64,000 bases of DNA from JAQBVV01 sp965249205 (GTDB lineage Bacteria > Acidobacteriota > Vicinamibacteria > Vicinamibacterales > UBA2999), in NCBI GenBank assembly GCA_965249205.1, contig CBDFLL010000005.1:868001-932000 (forward strand), read 5' to 3'. The notes below the pieces were generated by a model. It was not told where the DNA came from and ran no database searches. It was given only the letters and a program-made list of their open reading frames with translations. Position 1 is the stretch's first letter. Every line of letters starts with the position of its first letter. Positions 53,301-60,463 of the stretch are shown one piece after another. Both the position numbers and the translations under genes were made by a program.

Positions 53301-53754
53301 CCGGTTGTCCCCGTCGAATTTCCGCACGCGGGAGGCGTGGGAGGCGAACTGGCTGGCGCGGAACCCGGGCGACGCGCATCGGGCCGACGAGGCCCTGGGC
53401 GGGCACCAGTTCGCGGCCGGCACGGGTGGCCTCCGGCAGTTCAGTCCGTTCGGGACGCCCGCGTGGCTCCACGGCGAGGAAGAGGTCCTCACGCGCCGGC
53501 AGGGCGAGGGCGTGGCCTCGATGGTCTCGCGGGCCCTCCAGGACATGCCGCGGGCGTCAGTCTCGATCGCCGGGGCGGGCGACGCTGACGCCGCGCGGCT
53601 CGTCGAGGCGCTGGGACGCAAGATCGACCGGCTCATCACGGCGCTGGCGGGACGCCAGGTGCCGGTGACGATGACGCTCAATGGGACCCGTCTCGCCGAA
53701 GAGCTGGTGCCCCTGTTGCCGGGCATCCTGAAGCGGAGAGGCTTCGCCATCTAA
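50218..53754 (+). CDS. Phage tail tape measure protein
   Basis: The 1178-residue protein starts with the TP901-type tape measure module (FNRTEKRVGGLSEKLTAFST, DYDNALKSMSTSTGATG, QGFSRALAQFQIPAKDGAAV, VMPGLNTAFRNWAAEGRNTQ). A hydrophobic region at about residues 365-460 is followed by a coiled coil (about 465-580), a tandem repeat (610-680), and Gly/Ala-rich and alpha-helical segments; the C-terminus ends in VPLLPGILKRRGF. Its length predicts a tail of roughly 170-180 nm by the usual 0.15 nm per residue rule. It is the largest gene of the region. Confidence 0.92.
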   Translation: MADDVVIRISAKELITDAFNRTEKRVGGLSEKLTAFSTTAKSVGLGMTKYVTAPILGVGAGILKLGIDYDNALKSMSTSTGATGVALDGLGATFQEVFGAVPDEAATVAAAIGDIHTITGATGPVLQEMTQRVLEASRLLGEDATENAQGFSRALAQFQIPAKDGAAVMDRLFKIGQDTTAGFGELIRSTNTYGSVLSNAGFSMEESALLFGNLTKSGIDVSRVMPGLNTAFRNWAAEGRNTQDMLQQTIERMRTAKTDTEALTIATKTFGAEGAQRMTTAVRNGSFALDDLTSSLQGSEGTIASTAEANKTLKDQFVELWHAIQKDLMPVGRDLVQTLIDMKPTFVSLADRVSGLVRWFAELSPSVQTVILGLGGLVAAAGPVLFVLGTMATGISSLLPLFAPLKIAILGVGSAAPGAATGVGLLGGSLRALTLAAGPVGIAITGMWAAWKVFQWAKARNEVASVDARIASLSERIANISDTGARATRMKQHLTAALRDEEAALTAANAAAAAAVRNAPAEIARLEAEIEALPTLSRNYGNVVRAKEREIAENRQLLADREEQVTAIREETAAIEASQQAIWDAAVALMRATKTNDDFAASVEGSTAAVDALDTSVDRFTGGTSNSRNALMGFIGTLQPLPQLGIEAAMAVDALDTSFDRFTGGTSNSRNALMGFIGNLQDLPAAATPSGTAAADGFLSGMDETFAKAFAGGGGFLGGLQATITQGWGTLFLDEGETAATGFIGRMQGIFSTLGGVPLVGPLLQTFGPALISGIGQLAGTVWGGIKSLFGGPAGAELEGRRVAGTFRQGLLAELNPEQMAEVQQAMQGAWKGNEIGAATVIAIRDAYIAAGASAEDALDVVNRLWQAEQQGGAAVQEVIDEITQTIATEVTPTVEASGEAFEEVAEVGRGTFAGLTTTIDRMQAKIANTDSLDRMAAEFRKASDGSTYDLGTILREAESLTDSLGSTHPAVVQMQGLIRDASETGVWDFGQMALAIGAIKDEMATPIVIPVTPVLTGMIDPDREGNDRLSPSNFRTREAWEANWLARNPGDAHRADEALGGHQFAAGTGGLRQFSPFGTPAWLHGEEEVLTRRQGEGVASMVSRALQDMPRASVSIAGAGDADAARLVEALGRKIDRLITALAGRQVPVTMTLNGTRLAEELVPLLPGILKRRGFAI
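52042..52260 (+). repeat. In-frame tandem duplication inside the tape measure gene
   Basis: A block of about 93 bases at 52042-52134 recurs at 52168-52260, offset by 126 bases (42 codons), with only a few differences. It encodes repeats with the shared core DRFTGGTSNSRNALMGFIG, joined by LQPLPQLGIEAAM. The near-identity at DNA level indicates a recent duplication, which would lengthen the tail ruler by 42 residues. Confidence 0.88.
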
Positions 53755-55190
53755 TGGCCGGCATCGTCGTCACGATCGGCGGCACGTCGCGGAACTTCGA
53801 GAAGGAGTCCCTCTCCTTCCGTCAATCGGTGAACGGGCGCGACACGCTCTCCGTGACCATCCGGGCGAGGACCTCGGAGTTTGAGCCCGCCGAGGGGCAG
53901 GCGCTCGTCCTCGAGGACAACAGCGTGGAGGTGTTCGGCGGCCTCATCCAACAGGTCTCGGACGAGCAGGAGGGGGACTCGGACTTCTTGCTGTTCACCG
54001 TCGAGGCCGAAGACTCGTCCGGTATCTGCGATCGGCACCTGGTCGCCGCGGTCTACGAGAACCAGACGCTCAAGGCGATCGTGGAAGACATTGTCGACAC
54101 CGCCCTCGCCGGCGAGGGCATGACGTACACCGGCGTCGACACGGGCCCGACGATCGAGAAGGCCGTCTTTAACTACGTCAGTGCGACCGACGCCTTCAAT
54201 GACCTCGGCGAACTCAGCGGCATGTCCTGGTGGTTCGCGACCAAGGACCTGCAATTCCGCGAGCGGGCGTCCGTCGTCGGGACGGCCATCACCGACACGA
54301 ATTACGTGCGCATGCGCCGCACGAAAGCGCGCGAGGACTATCGGAACCGCCAGTTCGTCCGCGCCGGGACCGACCTGACCGACGCCCTGGCGGAGGTGTT
54401 CGCGGGCGATGGGCAGCGCCAGGTCTTCAACGTGGCCTATCCGGTCGGGTTGGCGCCGACCGTGGAGGAAAACATCGCTGGCGGCGGGTACACCAGCAAG
54501 ACGGTCGGCATTCGCGGCCTCGAGACCGGCAAGGACTGGTACTGGAACAAGGCGAAGACAGAGATCTCCCAGGACACCGGCGGCACGCCGCTGACGACGG
54601 CGGACCTGCTGCGGGTCACCTACCAGGGGCGATTCCCGATCAACATTCGGGCAGACGCCGAGGCCGCGATCGGGGCGCGCGTCGCGCTCGAGGGCGGCAC
54701 CGGCGTCTACGAGGCGATCGAGGATCGTCCCGACATTGACGATGTCGACCTGGCCACCGCGACGGCTGGGGCCCTCCTGGACCGCCACGCGGCGGTGGGC
54801 TGTACGTTCGAGGTCGACACGCTGGTGGCCGGCTATCGCCCCGGGCAGCTGGTGGCCATCACCAACACGCGCCGCGGCCTGACGGGCGAGACGTTCCTGG
54901 TCAGCGAAGTCCGCGGCCGTGACTGGCTGGGCCAGGATCAGAGCAGCGCGTCGAAGCTGCTCTACACCGTGACGCTGCTCGAGGGCGACCCGATCATCGG
55001 CTGGCGCGACTTCTACCGCAAGCTCCTGGCCTCCAGTCGGGATTTCGTCATCCGCGACAACGAGGTCCTGCTGCTCCTGAAGCAACGCCACGACACGGTG
55101 TCGTGCACCGACGACCTGACGGCGAGTTCCGACTCCGTGGAAAGCCGCGCCGGCTTCGCCCTTGCCGGCTACGCGGAGGCGGCGGCATGA
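53754..55190 (+). CDS. Phage tail tip/baseplate hub-like protein
   Basis: The 478-residue protein starts at the last base of the tape measure stop region and has an N-terminal beta domain (NFEKESLSFRQSVNGRDTLS, then LEDNSVEVFGGLIQQVSDE) followed by a helical section LKAIVEDIVDTALAGEGMTY and a C-terminal YRPGQLVAITNTRRGLTGET. This resembles gp27/gp44-like hub or distal tail proteins in layout. It overlaps the next gene by four bases. The assignment rests mainly on position and predicted beta-rich architecture. Confidence 0.6.
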   Translation: MAGIVVTIGGTSRNFEKESLSFRQSVNGRDTLSVTIRARTSEFEPAEGQALVLEDNSVEVFGGLIQQVSDEQEGDSDFLLFTVEAEDSSGICDRHLVAAVYENQTLKAIVEDIVDTALAGEGMTYTGVDTGPTIEKAVFNYVSATDAFNDLGELSGMSWWFATKDLQFRERASVVGTAITDTNYVRMRRTKAREDYRNRQFVRAGTDLTDALAEVFAGDGQRQVFNVAYPVGLAPTVEENIAGGGYTSKTVGIRGLETGKDWYWNKAKTEISQDTGGTPLTTADLLRVTYQGRFPINIRADAEAAIGARVALEGGTGVYEAIEDRPDIDDVDLATATAGALLDRHAAVGCTFEVDTLVAGYRPGQLVAITNTRRGLTGETFLVSEVRGRDWLGQDQSSASKLLYTVTLLEGDPIIGWRDFYRKLLASSRDFVIRDNEVLLLLKQRHDTVSCTDDLTASSDSVESRAGFALAGYAEAAA

Positions 55191-55714
55191 CGCCCGTGCG
55201 GATCTTACGTGCTGGCGCTGCGCTGGTGCTGGACCGCACCGGTCGACGTCGCGCCGCGGGCACCGTGCGGTGCGTGACGAACCTGACCGTCGACGTCTGG
55301 CACGAGGACGGCGCCGGCGGCCGGCAGCACGTGCGACGCGAGCGCCTCCACAACATGACGGTCGACGCGGGCCTGAACCTGATCCGGGACTTCCTGAACG
55401 GCGATGCCCCGACCGATCTCACACATTTCGCGGTCGGCACTGGATCCACCGCGGCGGCGGCCGGCGACACGACGCTCGGCACGGAGGTGTTTCGCGCGGC
55501 CGTCACACAGCGGACGAAGACCTCGAAGCAGCTGACGGTGAAGTACTACCTGCCCTCGGGGTCAGCCAACGGGAACACGCTGGCCGAGGCCGGGCTGTTC
55601 AACCACGTGTCGGCCGGCACGATGTTCGCGCGCGCGGTGCTGGCGAGCACGATCGCAAAGACCGCGAGCGTCGCCGTCACGTTCACCTGGGAACTCACCT
55701 TCGCGGCGGCGTAA
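55187..55714 (+). CDS. Phage tail-associated protein (fibre/tip candidate)
   Basis: The ATG at 55187 overlaps the upstream stop (ATGA) and gives 175 residues. It is beta-rich with NMTVDAGLNLIRDFLNGDAP near residue 63 and TLAEAGLFNHVSAGTMFARA near 130, a pattern often seen in receptor-proximal phage tail proteins. The end VTFTWELTFAAA is strand-like. No catalytic motif is seen. Confidence 0.55.
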   Translation: MTPVRILRAGAALVLDRTGRRRAAGTVRCVTNLTVDVWHEDGAGGRQHVRRERLHNMTVDAGLNLIRDFLNGDAPTDLTHFAVGTGSTAAAAGDTTLGTEVFRAAVTQRTKTSKQLTVKYYLPSGSANGNTLAEAGLFNHVSAGTMFARAVLASTIAKTASVAVTFTWELTFAAA

Positions 55715-55717
55715 CCG

Positions 55718-56089
55718 ATGGCCACGAAATCTGACCTCGCGATCACCCGCAAGCTGGCGCACCTGGACGAGCAGGTCGCCGACCTGGCGCGCAACGAGCA
55801 AGTGGTCGTGCGGGTGGGCGGCGTGACCCGGGCGACGCTGGGCGACGAGATTGTGTTTCAGCAATTTCGCCGCGGCATCCTGGCGTGGGCGGCGACCAAG
55901 ACCACGGCGGAGATCATTGCGCGCCGGACCGCGGTGGCGACGGCGGCCGGTGCGGACGTCGTGGCGGTCAAATACGGCAACGTCAAGGGCCTGCCGGACG
56001 CCACCGTGCATCAGATCGTCGAGATGGAATTGCTCGACATCGCCCTCGGCGATCATCCGGCACAGCAGCGCCGCGGCAGGGCCACCTGA
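55718..56089 (+). CDS. Hypothetical phage tail-region protein
   Basis: The 123-residue protein has a helical N-terminus with KLAHLDEQVADLARNEQVVV, possibly a short coiled coil for trimerisation, and an Ala/Val-rich core. It has no membrane segment or recognisable motif. It lies between two tail-tip genes and starts three bases after the previous stop, so it belongs to the tail operon. Confidence 0.6.
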   Translation: MATKSDLAITRKLAHLDEQVADLARNEQVVVRVGGVTRATLGDEIVFQQFRRGILAWAATKTTAEIIARRTAVATAAGADVVAVKYGNVKGLPDATVHQIVEMELLDIALGDHPAQQRRGRAT

Positions 56090-56090
56090 T

Positions 56091-56504
56091 ATGTACGCCC
56101 TCTATAACTGGTCCACCGGCGACACGATCACGGCCGCCCGCCTCGATAACCTCGAGACGCAGTACGAGGAGGGCACCGACGAGACGCACAGCGCCCCCAC
56201 GATCAGCGCCGGCACGCTGACGCTGGATCTCGACGTGTCGCGGGTGTTCCTGGTGTCGCTGAGCGCCAACATCACGACACTGACGATCAGCAACGCCCCA
56301 GGGTCAACACGCCTGGGGTACTGCACGGTGCGGTTCCGGGGGGATGGGACGGCGCGCGCGATCTCGTGGCCGGCGGCGGTGAAGTGGCCGGGCAACGTCG
56401 CGCCCACGCCGACGAGCACGAGCGGCAAGGACGACTGGTACACGTTCTGGACCCCGGACGCGGGGACGACGTGGTACGGCGCCGTGCTGGGGCAGGACTA
56501 CTGA
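56091..56504 (+). CDS. Hypothetical phage tail fibre-like protein
   Basis: The ATG at 56091 is one base after the upstream stop and gives 137 residues. MYALYNWSTGDTITAARLDN then LETQYEEGTDE opens the protein, followed by a beta-rich section LDVSRVFLVSLSANITTLTI and a Trp-rich end (WTPDAGTTWYGAVLG). Short modules with this look occur in tail fibres and spikes. No enzyme motif is present. Confidence 0.6.
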   Translation: MYALYNWSTGDTITAARLDNLETQYEEGTDETHSAPTISAGTLTLDLDVSRVFLVSLSANITTLTISNAPGSTRLGYCTVRFRGDGTARAISWPAAVKWPGNVAPTPTSTSGKDDWYTFWTPDAGTTWYGAVLGQDY

Positions 56505-56505
56505 G

Positions 56506-57375
56506 ATGGGCGCCCGGCATCAGCGGCGCGCCGGGACCGGCATGGTGGCGCTGACCTATAGCGGTGCCGCGAGTGGCACACACCGGTTCCCGGTCGATGG
56601 CCAGCTCGTCCTGACCGCCCAGGGGGCGTACACCGCCCTCGTGGTGCATGGGCATCCGATCAGGGTGCGTATCCGCGGTGTCGCGGCGGGGGGACGTGGT
56701 GGCCGGGGCGGTGGGGTCAATACGACCCACGGCGGCGGGGGCGGCGGCGGCGGGGCGGGCAACGTCGTGGGCGAGGTCGTCACGCTCCTCCCCAACGTCA
56801 CGTATACCGCGCACGTGGGCCAATCCGGGGGGGCCGCGGCCCTCGACGACCGCCGGACGGAGTTCCGCGTGGCCGGCGGGACCATCACGCTCGGCCTCGG
56901 CGGGGGCGGCAATGGCGGGACGGGGGAAGGCCAGGAAGGATCCAACGGCGCCGCCGGCCAGTCCACGGCGGGCTCGCAGGGGGGCGCGGGCGGGGACGGT
57001 GGCGCCGCCCGCAACAACGACGTCGGGGATGACGGGGCGGCGTCGACCTCCGGCGGGGGCGGCGGCGGCGGCGGCGGGCAAGGGAATACCGGCGGGTGGG
57101 CCGGCGGCGACGGCGGGGACGGTCCAGACACCGACGGGGCGGCTGGCGGGGCCATCAACACGGACGGCGGCAGCACCAGTGGGAGTGGCGGAGATGAGGG
57201 CGGTCTGCCGTCGCAAAGTGGTGGCGGGGGCGGCGGGGGCGGCGGGGTCTCCATCGCCGGCGACGACTACGGCGGCGGCGGGGGTGGCGGCGGCGGCCGC
57301 GGGGCACCGGGGTCGCTTGGTGGATACGGTGGTGCGGGGAGCCCCGGCATTCTCACCATCGCCCTCGAACCCTGA
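56506..57375 (+). CDS. Glycine-rich tail fibre tip/adhesin-like protein
   Basis: The 289-residue protein starts one base after the previous stop. After about 60 residues of beta-rich sequence (LTYSGAASGTHRFPVDGQLV) it is dominated by glycine, with runs of eight or more Gly near residues 78, 185, 245 and 262, spaced by short Asp/Asn/Ser/Thr stretches. It ends in a strand, GSPGILTIALEP. This resembles the glycine-rich domains of phage tip adhesins, where polyglycine II helices pack side by side and connecting loops bind receptors. The repeat-rich DNA is prone to slippage. Confidence 0.65.
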   Translation: MGARHQRRAGTGMVALTYSGAASGTHRFPVDGQLVLTAQGAYTALVVHGHPIRVRIRGVAAGGRGGRGGGVNTTHGGGGGGGGAGNVVGEVVTLLPNVTYTAHVGQSGGAAALDDRRTEFRVAGGTITLGLGGGGNGGTGEGQEGSNGAAGQSTAGSQGGAGGDGGAARNNDVGDDGAASTSGGGGGGGGGQGNTGGWAGGDGGDGPDTDGAAGGAINTDGGSTSGSGGDEGGLPSQSGGGGGGGGGVSIAGDDYGGGGGGGGGRGAPGSLGGYGGAGSPGILTIALEP

Positions 57376-57428
57376 GGCGAGAGGGGGAGAGGGAGGCACG
57401 ACGATGACACGACGGGCAGAGGATCCCG

Positions 57429-57755
57429 ATGTTTGAGTACACCACGGTGAACGTGCTCACGCTCCTGTCGATCGTCTTCGCGGTCGGGATGATGCTCGTC
57501 AGCGTCACGCGGTTCGTGACTCACATCGTGCAGACCTTGGCGCAGCTCTCGGCCACGCTCTCGACGGTGACGGCGACCTTGGCCGAGCTGGATCAGCACA
57601 TGGTGGCGGCGTCGGCCAAAAACGAGCAGGCCTTTCAGAAAGTTCTGCTGCGATTGGAATTGCTCGTCGGACTGGAACGCGCGGTGTCCGGTCAAATTCT
57701 CGCTGGAGGACCTGCTGCGATGGGCACGCGTGGAGCAGGGGGGATAACGCTGTGA
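57429..57755 (+). CDS. Small membrane protein, holin-region candidate
   Basis: The 108-residue protein has one N-terminal transmembrane helix (about residues 8-28, VLTLLSIVFAVGMMLVSVTR) followed by an amphipathic helix rich in Leu, Thr and Ala (QTLAQLSATLSTVTATLAEL). It lies just before a second one-helix protein and the endolysin. It could be a holin, antiholin or spanin-related protein; sequence does not distinguish these. It overlaps the next gene by four bases (GTGA). Confidence 0.5.
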   Translation: MFEYTTVNVLTLLSIVFAVGMMLVSVTRFVTHIVQTLAQLSATLSTVTATLAELDQHMVAASAKNEQAFQKVLLRLELLVGLERAVSGQILAGGPAAMGTRGAGGITL

Positions 57756-58030
57756 CATTGACCCTCGAACTCTGGCAGGCCGGCGCGCTCTTCGGGGCGT
57801 ACGGGGGCGCGATCATTTGGCTGATGCGGCTGCATAATCGGACGGCGTCGACCGCGACGGATCTGAGGAAACATGAGGAGGGGTGCGCGGCGCGCTACGC
57901 AGAAATGGCCACGCAGCGAACGGAGGACAGGGACCTTGCCGCGAGTCACCGCCGTGAAGACCGCGAATGGATGAAGGCGATCTCCAAGAAACTGGACCGG
58001 CTCATGGAGCGCGAGTCTGGTGGTGGTTGA
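57752..58030 (+). CDS. Small membrane protein, second holin-region candidate
   Basis: The 92-residue protein has an N-terminal transmembrane segment (about residues 8-25, WQAGALFGAYGGAIIWLM) and a charged helical C-terminus (EDRDLAASHRREDREWMKAI). Overlap with the preceding gene and proximity to the endolysin suggest the pair act together in lysis. Membrane topology and role are inferred only. Confidence 0.5.
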   Translation: MTLTLELWQAGALFGAYGGAIIWLMRLHNRTASTATDLRKHEEGCAARYAEMATQRTEDRDLAASHRREDREWMKAISKKLDRLMERESGGG

Positions 58031-58048
58031 AGAGAGAGGAGGGAACGA

Positions 58049-58507
58049 ATGACGATCTTTGATCAGGCGCAACGGTTCGTGGGCGAGGTCCAGGAGCTTC
58101 GCGGCGCTGAGCATGCCCCGTTTATTCAATGGTGCTTCGAGTGCTGTGGTTATGGCCCTGAGACGCCGGACGAAACCCCCTGGTGTAGCGCCTTCGTGAA
58201 TCGGATCGCGTGGCTCCTCCGCCTCCCGCGCTCGAAGTCGGCCGCGGCCCGGTCCTGGCTCACGGTCGGGCGTCCAGTCGCCCTCGCCGAGGCGCGTGCA
58301 GAAAATGACGTGGTGATTCTGATGCGTGGCGGCGGCAATCAACCGGGCCCGGAGGTGACATCTGGCGCACCAGGCCATGTCGGGGTCTTTGCTGGCTATG
58401 ACGCGACGACGGGGAAGGTGTCAGTGCTGGCCGGAAACCAGGCGAATGCCGTCACGATCGCCGACTTCGACGCCGACCGTGTGCTTGGAGTGCGGAGGCT
58501 GGCATGA
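58049..58507 (+). CDS. Phage endolysin-like peptidoglycan hydrolase (CHAP/NlpC-type)
   Basis: The 152-residue protein fits the TIGR02594-type lysozyme-like cysteine peptidases: catalytic Cys in DETPWCSAFVNRIAWLLRLP near residue 45 and catalytic His in SGAPGHVGVFAGYDATTGKV near 108, with a WLTVGRPV segment between them. No signal peptide is seen, so export would need a holin. Its stop overlaps the hydrolase start by four bases. It lies after the two candidate holin genes and would cut peptidoglycan peptides. Confidence 0.82.
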   Translation: MTIFDQAQRFVGEVQELRGAEHAPFIQWCFECCGYGPETPDETPWCSAFVNRIAWLLRLPRSKSAAARSWLTVGRPVALAEARAENDVVILMRGGGNQPGPEVTSGAPGHVGVFAGYDATTGKVSVLAGNQANAVTIADFDADRVLGVRRLA

Positions 58508-59103
58508 CGAAGTACGTGCCGGTGGCCGGCACGAACGCCGGCATGCAAGAGCACGCGTGGAATCGCGAGGGCTCGCTGTTTGCACTGTTCATGCGAGATC
58601 ACGGCTTCGAGTGGTGCGGCGCAGCGTTCGGGTTCTGGAGCACGGCCTTGGCCGGCACCTTCTTTACCGGGAGCGGGCATCTGGCGTGGCAGTTCGGCGC
58701 GAAGCAGCTGCAGGCCCACGTCAATGCTCTTGCCTACGAGGACCGCAACATCTGGGCGCACTCATGGGGCGGGGCGGTCGTGGCGTATCTCCTGGCGGAC
58801 CCGAAGACCGAGCGGGTGCGGTCGGTCGTGACGATCGACACGCCGCTGCAGCGCAGGCTCGACCCGGTGTGGTACGCCGGGAAGCACAACCGCGACTATC
58901 ACGAGCATCTGTTCTCCAAAGGGTGGGGCTCACGGATTCGGTTCCTCGCGCAGCGCGGCCGCCCGATGCGCGCGATGCCGTGGGCGGATCGGAACACGAA
59001 CATCACGGGCGGGCATTCAGGCATGCTCAACCGACAAGCGTTCATGCCGCAGGCGGCGCCGGTTGGTCATCGCGTCAGGACGCTCGATCGGAAGGCCGCG
59101 TGA
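58504..59103 (+). CDS. Phage alpha/beta-hydrolase (lipase/esterase-like)
   Basis: The 199-residue protein starts with a strand-loop YVPVAGTNAGMQEHAW and carries a nucleophile elbow IWAHSWGGAVVAYLLADP with catalytic Ser in HSWGG near residue 84, a probable acid in VVTIDTPLQRRLD, and a candidate His in NITGGHSGMLNRQAF near 178. The fold resembles small lipases. Sitting in an ATGA overlap with the endolysin gene, it may help disrupt the outer envelope during lysis, in the way that LysB does in mycobacteriophages; this is an analogy, not a family match. Confidence 0.68.
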   Translation: MTKYVPVAGTNAGMQEHAWNREGSLFALFMRDHGFEWCGAAFGFWSTALAGTFFTGSGHLAWQFGAKQLQAHVNALAYEDRNIWAHSWGGAVVAYLLADPKTERVRSVVTIDTPLQRRLDPVWYAGKHNRDYHEHLFSKGWGSRIRFLAQRGRPMRAMPWADRNTNITGGHSGMLNRQAFMPQAAPVGHRVRTLDRKAA

Positions 59104-59674
59104 AAGGCGTCGCGTTCACCGAGCCGCCACCACCACGTTCACACTGGTGGCGCCCTTCCCGGCCGGTAAAGCGTCAATTTCAGATTGAGACACTACCAAC
59201 TACCACGCAGGCGGACTCCGCATGCCCGAACGGGGTAGTCGGCGGCACCAGGGGCGCGGCGGGGGGGGTTAATCCGCTCGGCGGCGGCCGTCTCTCGCCG
59301 GCTCGCGGTTGGCCTGGTGGTGATGTGGGGACGCTAAGACCGGATCAGGAAAACATGGCGGCGCCCTGGTACGCCCCAACGGCGTCAGGCCATCCAACGG
59401 CGACCGCGAACGGAAGCGAACGATGTCCAGTTGACGGTCCAGAGTGTTGTATGTGTCGCCGTCCCACGCTGCTGGATGTGGGACACGGCGCCGACCGCTT
59501 CTGCCTGTTCAGGGGTGAGGATGGTTGGCGTTGGGGCCTTCTGGTAGAAGCGCCCCAGGTCGGCGGCGGGGAGCCTCGCATAGCGTAGTCCCAGACACAC
59601 TCCCCGAGCGGCGCGAGCCATCCACCGGTGCGACCTTGCGTCAGCGGATCTCAGGGTGCTAGTCTTCAGTTCCC
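59104..59674. other. Gene-poor stretch after the phage late operon
   Basis: No convincing gene is seen. A GTG at 59100 overlapping the hydrolase stop opens a Pro/Gly-rich frame to 59588 that looks unselected. A minus-strand frame 59385-59687 includes PAADLGRFYQKAPTPTILTP and could be a remnant gene. A run of eight or more G lies near 59258. The stretch may mark the end of the phage transcription unit. Confidence 0.45.
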
Positions 59675-60463
59675 TTGGTACGATCAAACCACGAAACTGG
59701 AGTCCTTCCCGGCCACGAAACGATTCAACAGGCGAGTTTCGATGTAGCGCAGGCCGACGCGGTCGGATGGCTCGATGGCCTGAGCGCGAGTTCGGTCGAT
59801 TTGGTCATTACCGACCCACCGTACGAGTCTCTTGAGAAGCATCGGGCGATTGGTACCACGACGCGCCTGAAGCAGAGCAAGGCGTCGAGCAATCCGTGGT
59901 TCACCACCTTTCCGAACTCGAGGCTTCCAGAGCTTTTTCAAGCCGCGTTCCGAGTGCTACGGAAGAACAGCCACCTGTATCTGTTTTGCGACCCTGACAC
60001 GATGTGGCATGCCGTACCTGCGGCTCAGCAGGCCGGCTTCCGATATTGGAAGCCAATCGTCTGGGACAAGGTCGCGCTCGGAATGGGCTACCACTATCGT
60101 CGCCAGTACGAGTTCATTCTGTTTTTCGAGAAGGGCAAACGGAGACTATCGGATCTTTCCGTACCGGATGTCTTGAGGGTCAAACGAGTCCGAAATGGTT
60201 ACCCGACGGAGAAGCCCGTTGACCTATTGCGAACCCTCGTGCGGCAAAGTTCTGCCGAGAGCGAAACCGTGTGCGACCCGTTTTTCGGGTCCGGCGCGAC
60301 CGGCGTGGCGGCTTTGATGGAGCGGCGTTTTTTCATTGGAGCAGACATCGAGCCTGCGGCAACGGCGCTGGCGACGGACAGACTACGCGCGGTGGCCCCG
60401 CCCCTGCATGAGCGAGACAACGCGGCGGAGTCGTTGCCACAGCTTCTCGCCGACTTCTGCTAG
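59675..60463 (+). CDS. Site-specific DNA methyltransferase (N4-cytosine/N6-adenine type)
   Basis: The TTG at 59675 gives 262 residues. The catalytic motif IV is VDLVITDPPYESLEKHRAIG near residue 44, and motif I, TVCDPFFGSGATGVAALMER near 207, comes after it, the order of beta-class DNA amino methyltransferases. VWDKVALGMGYHYRRQYEFI is shared with phage and chromosomal orphan methylases. No restriction endonuclease is recognisable beside it. Its stop shares a CTAG with the convergent zinc-finger gene. It may be phage cargo or part of a neighbouring modification system. Confidence 0.88.
   Translation: MVRSNHETGVLPGHETIQQASFDVAQADAVGWLDGLSASSVDLVITDPPYESLEKHRAIGTTTRLKQSKASSNPWFTTFPNSRLPELFQAAFRVLRKNSHLYLFCDPDTMWHAVPAAQQAGFRYWKPIVWDKVALGMGYHYRRQYEFILFFEKGKRRLSDLSVPDVLRVKRVRNGYPTEKPVDLLRTLVRQSSAESETVCDPFFGSGATGVAALMERRFFIGADIEPAATALATDRLRAVAPPLHERDNAAESLPQLLADFC

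Larger units (their letters stand above)
37258..59103 (+). mobile_element. HK97/siphovirus-type prophage, late gene region
   Basis: All genes read rightward in the classic order: methyltransferase, terminase small and large subunits, portal, head morphogenesis, protease, capsid, connectors, tail tube, chaperones, tape measure, tail tip, fibre-like proteins, holin candidates, endolysin, hydrolase. Many adjacent genes overlap by four bases. The left limit is set at the end of tRNA-Leu by inference. No integrase, repressor, replication or excision genes are seen, so the right limit is unknown; the DNA-modification genes to the right could be phage cargo or chromosome. Confidence 0.85.

Noticed and set aside
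50404..53472. Minus-strand frame of 1022 codons opposite the tape measure gene
   Set aside because: Antisense shadow of the tape measure gene, with no domain-like motifs of its own.
56287..57399. Proline/alanine-rich minus-strand frames opposite the glycine-rich gene
   Set aside because: Proline runs are simply the complement of glycine codons; no start signal or context supports them.
58377..59588. Long plus frame overlapping endolysin and hydrolase
   Set aside because: It runs through two well-supported genes in another frame; only its last part is outside them and looks unselected.
59140..59700. Possible attR for tRNA-Leu
   Set aside because: No sequence matching the tRNA-Leu 3' end (TTCGAGTCCCCTCTTCCGCA) was found here or further right.
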